A stretch of 8,722 bases of DNA from Alistipes sp. UBA943 (lineage in GTDB: Bacteria > Bacteroidota > Bacteroidia > Bacteroidales > Rikenellaceae). Below are positions 6,357-8,722 of the stretch, in pieces. Made by a program: the position numbers and the translations under genes. Positions within the stretch are counted from its first letter, which is position 1, and each line of letters starts with the position of its first letter. The DNA lies in the NCBI GenBank assembly GCA_002293345.1, contig DBDB01000030.1, positions 1-8,722 on the forward strand. Reading direction: 5' to 3'. The notes beneath the pieces are model-generated. The model saw nothing but the letters and a program-made list of their open reading frames with translations. It had not been told where the DNA came from and made no database searches.

Positions 6357-7295
6357 ATGAAAAAACTATTTTTTGGAGTGTTGTCGATGGTGTGCCTGAC
6401 GGGCTGCATCGACAAGGCGTACGATCTGAACAATCTTGAGGCAGGGGAGGTAACGATCGGTAACGACGAGAGCGTGTTCACGATTCCACTGGCGACGATC
6501 ACCATGTCGGCACACCAGATGAAGAGCGACAGCGCCGACGCGCAGAGCATTTTTGAGGAGGTTGACATCTGGATGCCCACGACCCTTCCGGGCGGTGTGG
6601 ATTACGTGGAGATCGAACGCATGAAGACGGACCGTCCCTATATCGACAGGATGATCGACGCGTTGTTCGCCGAGATGATGGTGCGCGAGCAGAAGATGAA
6701 CGACGTGGTGAACCTGATCTGGTCGAGCGAGGAGTACATGAATTTCTTCCGCAACTCGCCCCAGATCACTGCTCTCGGTATCCCGACGGACAATGAGGTT
6801 GGGTTTAAGACGGCGTTTAAGACCCACTTCGGTGACGACGGCCCGGTGGGCGAAGCGCTTCGCGATGCCACGCGCGGCCGTGCCGAGTTTTTCATGCCGT
6901 CGATCCACATCGACAAGGTGCGTTTCGACGCCCCGATCGACATGGACGGCATGATCGTCGACATGTTGAGCGAGTCGGGCAACGTGTCTATCTATGGCGT
7001 GATCCGCAGCGAATTCCCGATCAGTTTTCTGATCGCCCCCGAGTTCGAGGGTACGGGCACCACGACCGAGGCGTTCATGATCGAACCCAACCAGGAGAGC
7101 GAATTCCCCGAGACTACTTTCGATGGCGAGGGCTTGCGCCATCTGCTGACCGATTTTGCGGTCGACGTGGCGTTCACGCCGGAGAACTACTTCCCGGCGA
7201 TCGGCGTGCAGGAGGATCAGACGATCCGCATCGAGTTGTTCGTTCGCAAGACGGGCGGCATGACCATTGAACTCGGCGGTGACGATAATGAATAA
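6357..7295 (+). CDS. uncharacterised envelope lipoprotein
   Basis: A lipoprotein of 312 residues that I cannot assign to a named function. The first 17 residues form a type II signal peptide (MKK, hydrophobic core, lipobox LTGC with Cys17). The mature N-terminus IDKAYDLNNLEAGEVTIG resembles the start of many Bacteroidales lipoproteins in which a Tyr-Asp-Leu segment precedes a beta-rich domain. Residues 90-135 look helical and Met-rich (RMIDALFAEMMVREQKM), between beta-rich flanks. The protein is strongly acidic and ends GGDDNE. The start at 6357 fits the signal peptide and the promoter at 6310; the open frame extends back to 6096 but that stretch lies antisense to uvrC. Its stop is immediately followed by, or overlaps, the start of a DUF5723-like gene, so the two are very likely cotranscribed and may form an outer-membrane complex. 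The cellular location is inferred from the lipobox only. Confidence 0.85.
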   Translation: MKKLFFGVLSMVCLTGCIDKAYDLNNLEAGEVTIGNDESVFTIPLATITMSAHQMKSDSADAQSIFEEVDIWMPTTLPGGVDYVEIERMKTDRPYIDRMIDALFAEMMVREQKMNDVVNLIWSSEEYMNFFRNSPQITALGIPTDNEVGFKTAFKTHFGDDGPVGEALRDATRGRAEFFMPSIHIDKVRFDAPIDMDGMIVDMLSESGNVSIYGVIRSEFPISFLIAPEFEGTGTTTEAFMIEPNQESEFPETTFDGEGLRHLLTDFAVDVAFTPENYFPAIGVQEDQTIRIELFVRKTGGMTIELGGDDNE

Positions 7296-7305
7296 GTTTA
7301 AGGCT

Positions 7306-8691
7306 ATGAAAAGAATCATATGGACGGCGTTGGCCGTAACGATTTTGGGAACGGGCATCGCATCGGCACAGACACGCGCCGCCTACTTCATGGAGGGATC
7401 GACCCTCCGCACACAGATGAACCCGGCCTTCGCACCCAGCAACAAGGGTTATTTCAACATCCCCGGCATCGGTGCCGTGCAGGTCAACACGAGGGGTAAT
7501 TTCGGCCTCGACGCACTGCTGTATCCGCTCAATGACGGACGTCTGGTGACGATATTCGACAAAAATGTGTCGGCCGACATGGCATTGGGTAAGTTGAAGA
7601 CACAAAATATGCTGGGTGTCGACACGCGGGTGAACATCCTCGGATTCGGTGCCTACACGGGCAACCGCCGCGATTTCTGGTCGTTCGACCTGAACCTGCG
7701 TGTGAATGCGGATCTGAATATCCCCGAGTCACTCTTTTCGTTCATCAAAAATGGTGACAACCACGCCGTGATCGAGAATCTTTCTGCTGAGGCCGAGGCA
7801 TACGTCGAGGTAGGCGGATCGTACTCGTGGCGCGTGATGGATGGATTGTATGTCGGTGCGCGCGGTAAGTTTTTGGTGGGTGGCGGCCGCATGCGCATGG
7901 CCATCGACAAGATGACGATCGACATGGCGGAAGCAGCCTGGACGGTCGAGGGCGAGGGATCGCTCGACGCGGTTGGACTCCCGCTCCGGACATCGCGACG
8001 TAACGACGGATCGGAATATTACGCCTTGGGCGACTTCGGGGGTAATTATACCGTGCCGAACGGCTACGGATTCGGATTGGACCTGGGTGCCACGTACGAT
8101 GTGTTGGAGGACTTACAGGTGTCGTTGGCGGTGAACGATCTGGGTATGATGTTCTGGGGTAAGGACGAACGGAGAACGGGACGTATGAATCGCCGCGAGA
8201 GCTATGCGGGTGTCGAGATCGTGGACGGCGAACCGGAACCGGTATCATTTAACTTCTCTGACTTGCATTTCGACAAGATTGACAACGTGAAGGGTCTGAA
8301 CAACTGGTTGCGCACGTCGATCAACGCCGGAGGTGAATATAAGTTGTGGGATCGTCGTATCGGCTTGGGATTGCTGTACAACATGCAATTGGGTGGCACG
8401 AAGACGTACCACAACATTATGGCATCGGCCACTTTCACGCCGATCTGGTGGTTCACGTTGGGAGCGAATTATTCGTTCCTGCACAGGGGACATGGTGTGG
8501 GCCTGGCGATGAATATTTGTCCGAGCTGGATCAACTTCTTCGTTGCAACGGACGTGATTTTTGCACGCAAAACACCGCAATGGATTCCGCTTCGCGGCAC
8601 GGACATGAACGTGACGTTCGGTTTGGGTATCCCGATCGCGAAGAAGGGTCATCGTTATATCAAGGAGCAAACCGACCCGAGGACATACTAA
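7306..8691 (+). CDS. DUF5723-like outer-membrane beta-barrel protein
   Basis: A 461-residue protein with a type I signal peptide (MKRIIWTALAVTILGTGIAS, cleavage near Ala21-Gln22). The mature start, AAYFMEGSTLRTQMNPAFAP then GYFNIPGIGAV, matches the N-terminal pattern of DUF5723 proteins, an uncharacterised Bacteroidota family predicted to form outer-membrane barrels. The rest shows alternating amphipathic strands rich in Gly and aromatic residues, for example NGYGFGLDLGATYDV (252-266), RRIGLGLLYNMQLGG (350-364) and WWFTLGANYSFLHRG (381-395). The function of the family is unknown. I chose the ATG at 7306 because the signal peptide begins there and the 10 bases after the lipoprotein stop are AT-rich. 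An in-frame ATG at 7288, overlapping that stop, would add six residues (MNKFKA) and is a real alternative. The close spacing marks it as the second gene of a two-gene operon that ends at the hairpin 8702-8722. Confidence 0.85.
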   Translation: MKRIIWTALAVTILGTGIASAQTRAAYFMEGSTLRTQMNPAFAPSNKGYFNIPGIGAVQVNTRGNFGLDALLYPLNDGRLVTIFDKNVSADMALGKLKTQNMLGVDTRVNILGFGAYTGNRRDFWSFDLNLRVNADLNIPESLFSFIKNGDNHAVIENLSAEAEAYVEVGGSYSWRVMDGLYVGARGKFLVGGGRMRMAIDKMTIDMAEAAWTVEGEGSLDAVGLPLRTSRRNDGSEYYALGDFGGNYTVPNGYGFGLDLGATYDVLEDLQVSLAVNDLGMMFWGKDERRTGRMNRRESYAGVEIVDGEPEPVSFNFSDLHFDKIDNVKGLNNWLRTSINAGGEYKLWDRRIGLGLLYNMQLGGTKTYHNIMASATFTPIWWFTLGANYSFLHRGHGVGLAMNICPSWINFFVATDVIFARKTPQWIPLRGTDMNVTFGLGIPIAKKGHRYIKEQTDPRTY

Positions 8692-8701
8692 GCAAAACCA
8701 A

Positions 8702-8722
8702 GCCCCGCTCGATGAGCGGGGC
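8702..8722 (+). terminator. GC-rich hairpin, probable transcription terminator
   Basis: Perfect 9-bp stem GCCCCGCTC/GAGCGGGGC with a GAT loop, starting 11 bases after the DUF5723-like stop codon and preceded by an A-rich stretch (CAAAACCA). The window ends with the last stem base, so the U-tract that would confirm an intrinsic terminator cannot be seen. It could act in both directions if the next gene converges. Confidence 0.7.

Noticed and set aside
6366..7358. Minus-strand open frame of 330 codons opposite the lipoprotein
   Set aside because: His/Arg/Asp-rich translation without motifs, overlapping a gene with a clear signal peptide and promoter; a coding shadow.

Overview
The window looks like chromosomal DNA of a GC-rich member of the Bacteroidales (Bacteroidota), perhaps an Alistipes-type organism. 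Three things point that way. Promoter -7 boxes fit the Bacteroidota TAnnTTTG consensus. Start codons lack clear Shine-Dalgarno sequences. The protein families are typical of the phylum: a DUF5723-type outer-membrane protein behind a short lipoprotein, a Bacteroidetes-style UvrC, and a FISUMP-type domain. The genus is inference only.

Left and centre (1-6281), everything is on the minus strand. Read in the direction of transcription, a compact four-gene run starts near 6281: uvrC (excinuclease subunit C), an MsbA-like ABC exporter half-transporter, a YbdG-type MscS-family mechanosensitive channel, and a DHA2-family MFS drug exporter. Gaps are 31, 24 and 3 bases. A Bacteroidota -7 box lies only 4-5 bases ahead of the start codon of both uvrC and the channel gene, which suggests leaderless mRNAs and an internal promoter inside the run. 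Directly behind the MFS stop codon lies a start-less 3' fragment of a FISUMP-like gene that runs off the left edge. It looks like a decayed remnant at a rearrangement boundary.

Centre right (6282-6356) is a 75-bp divergent promoter region in which the two -7 boxes are so close that each sits where the other promoter's -33 element should be.

Right (6357-8691), two plus-strand genes form an envelope pair: an uncharacterised acidic, Met-rich lipoprotein, and a DUF5723-like beta-barrel protein with a signal peptide. A strong GC hairpin, probably a terminator, closes the window.

No mobile element, CRISPR array, tRNA, rRNA or recognisable defence system was seen. The points most worth a second look are a 19-residue, GC-palindromic in-frame insertion in UvrC, the start-less FISUMP fragment, the two near-leaderless promoters, the interlocked divergent promoters, and a shortened X-loop in the ABC exporter.
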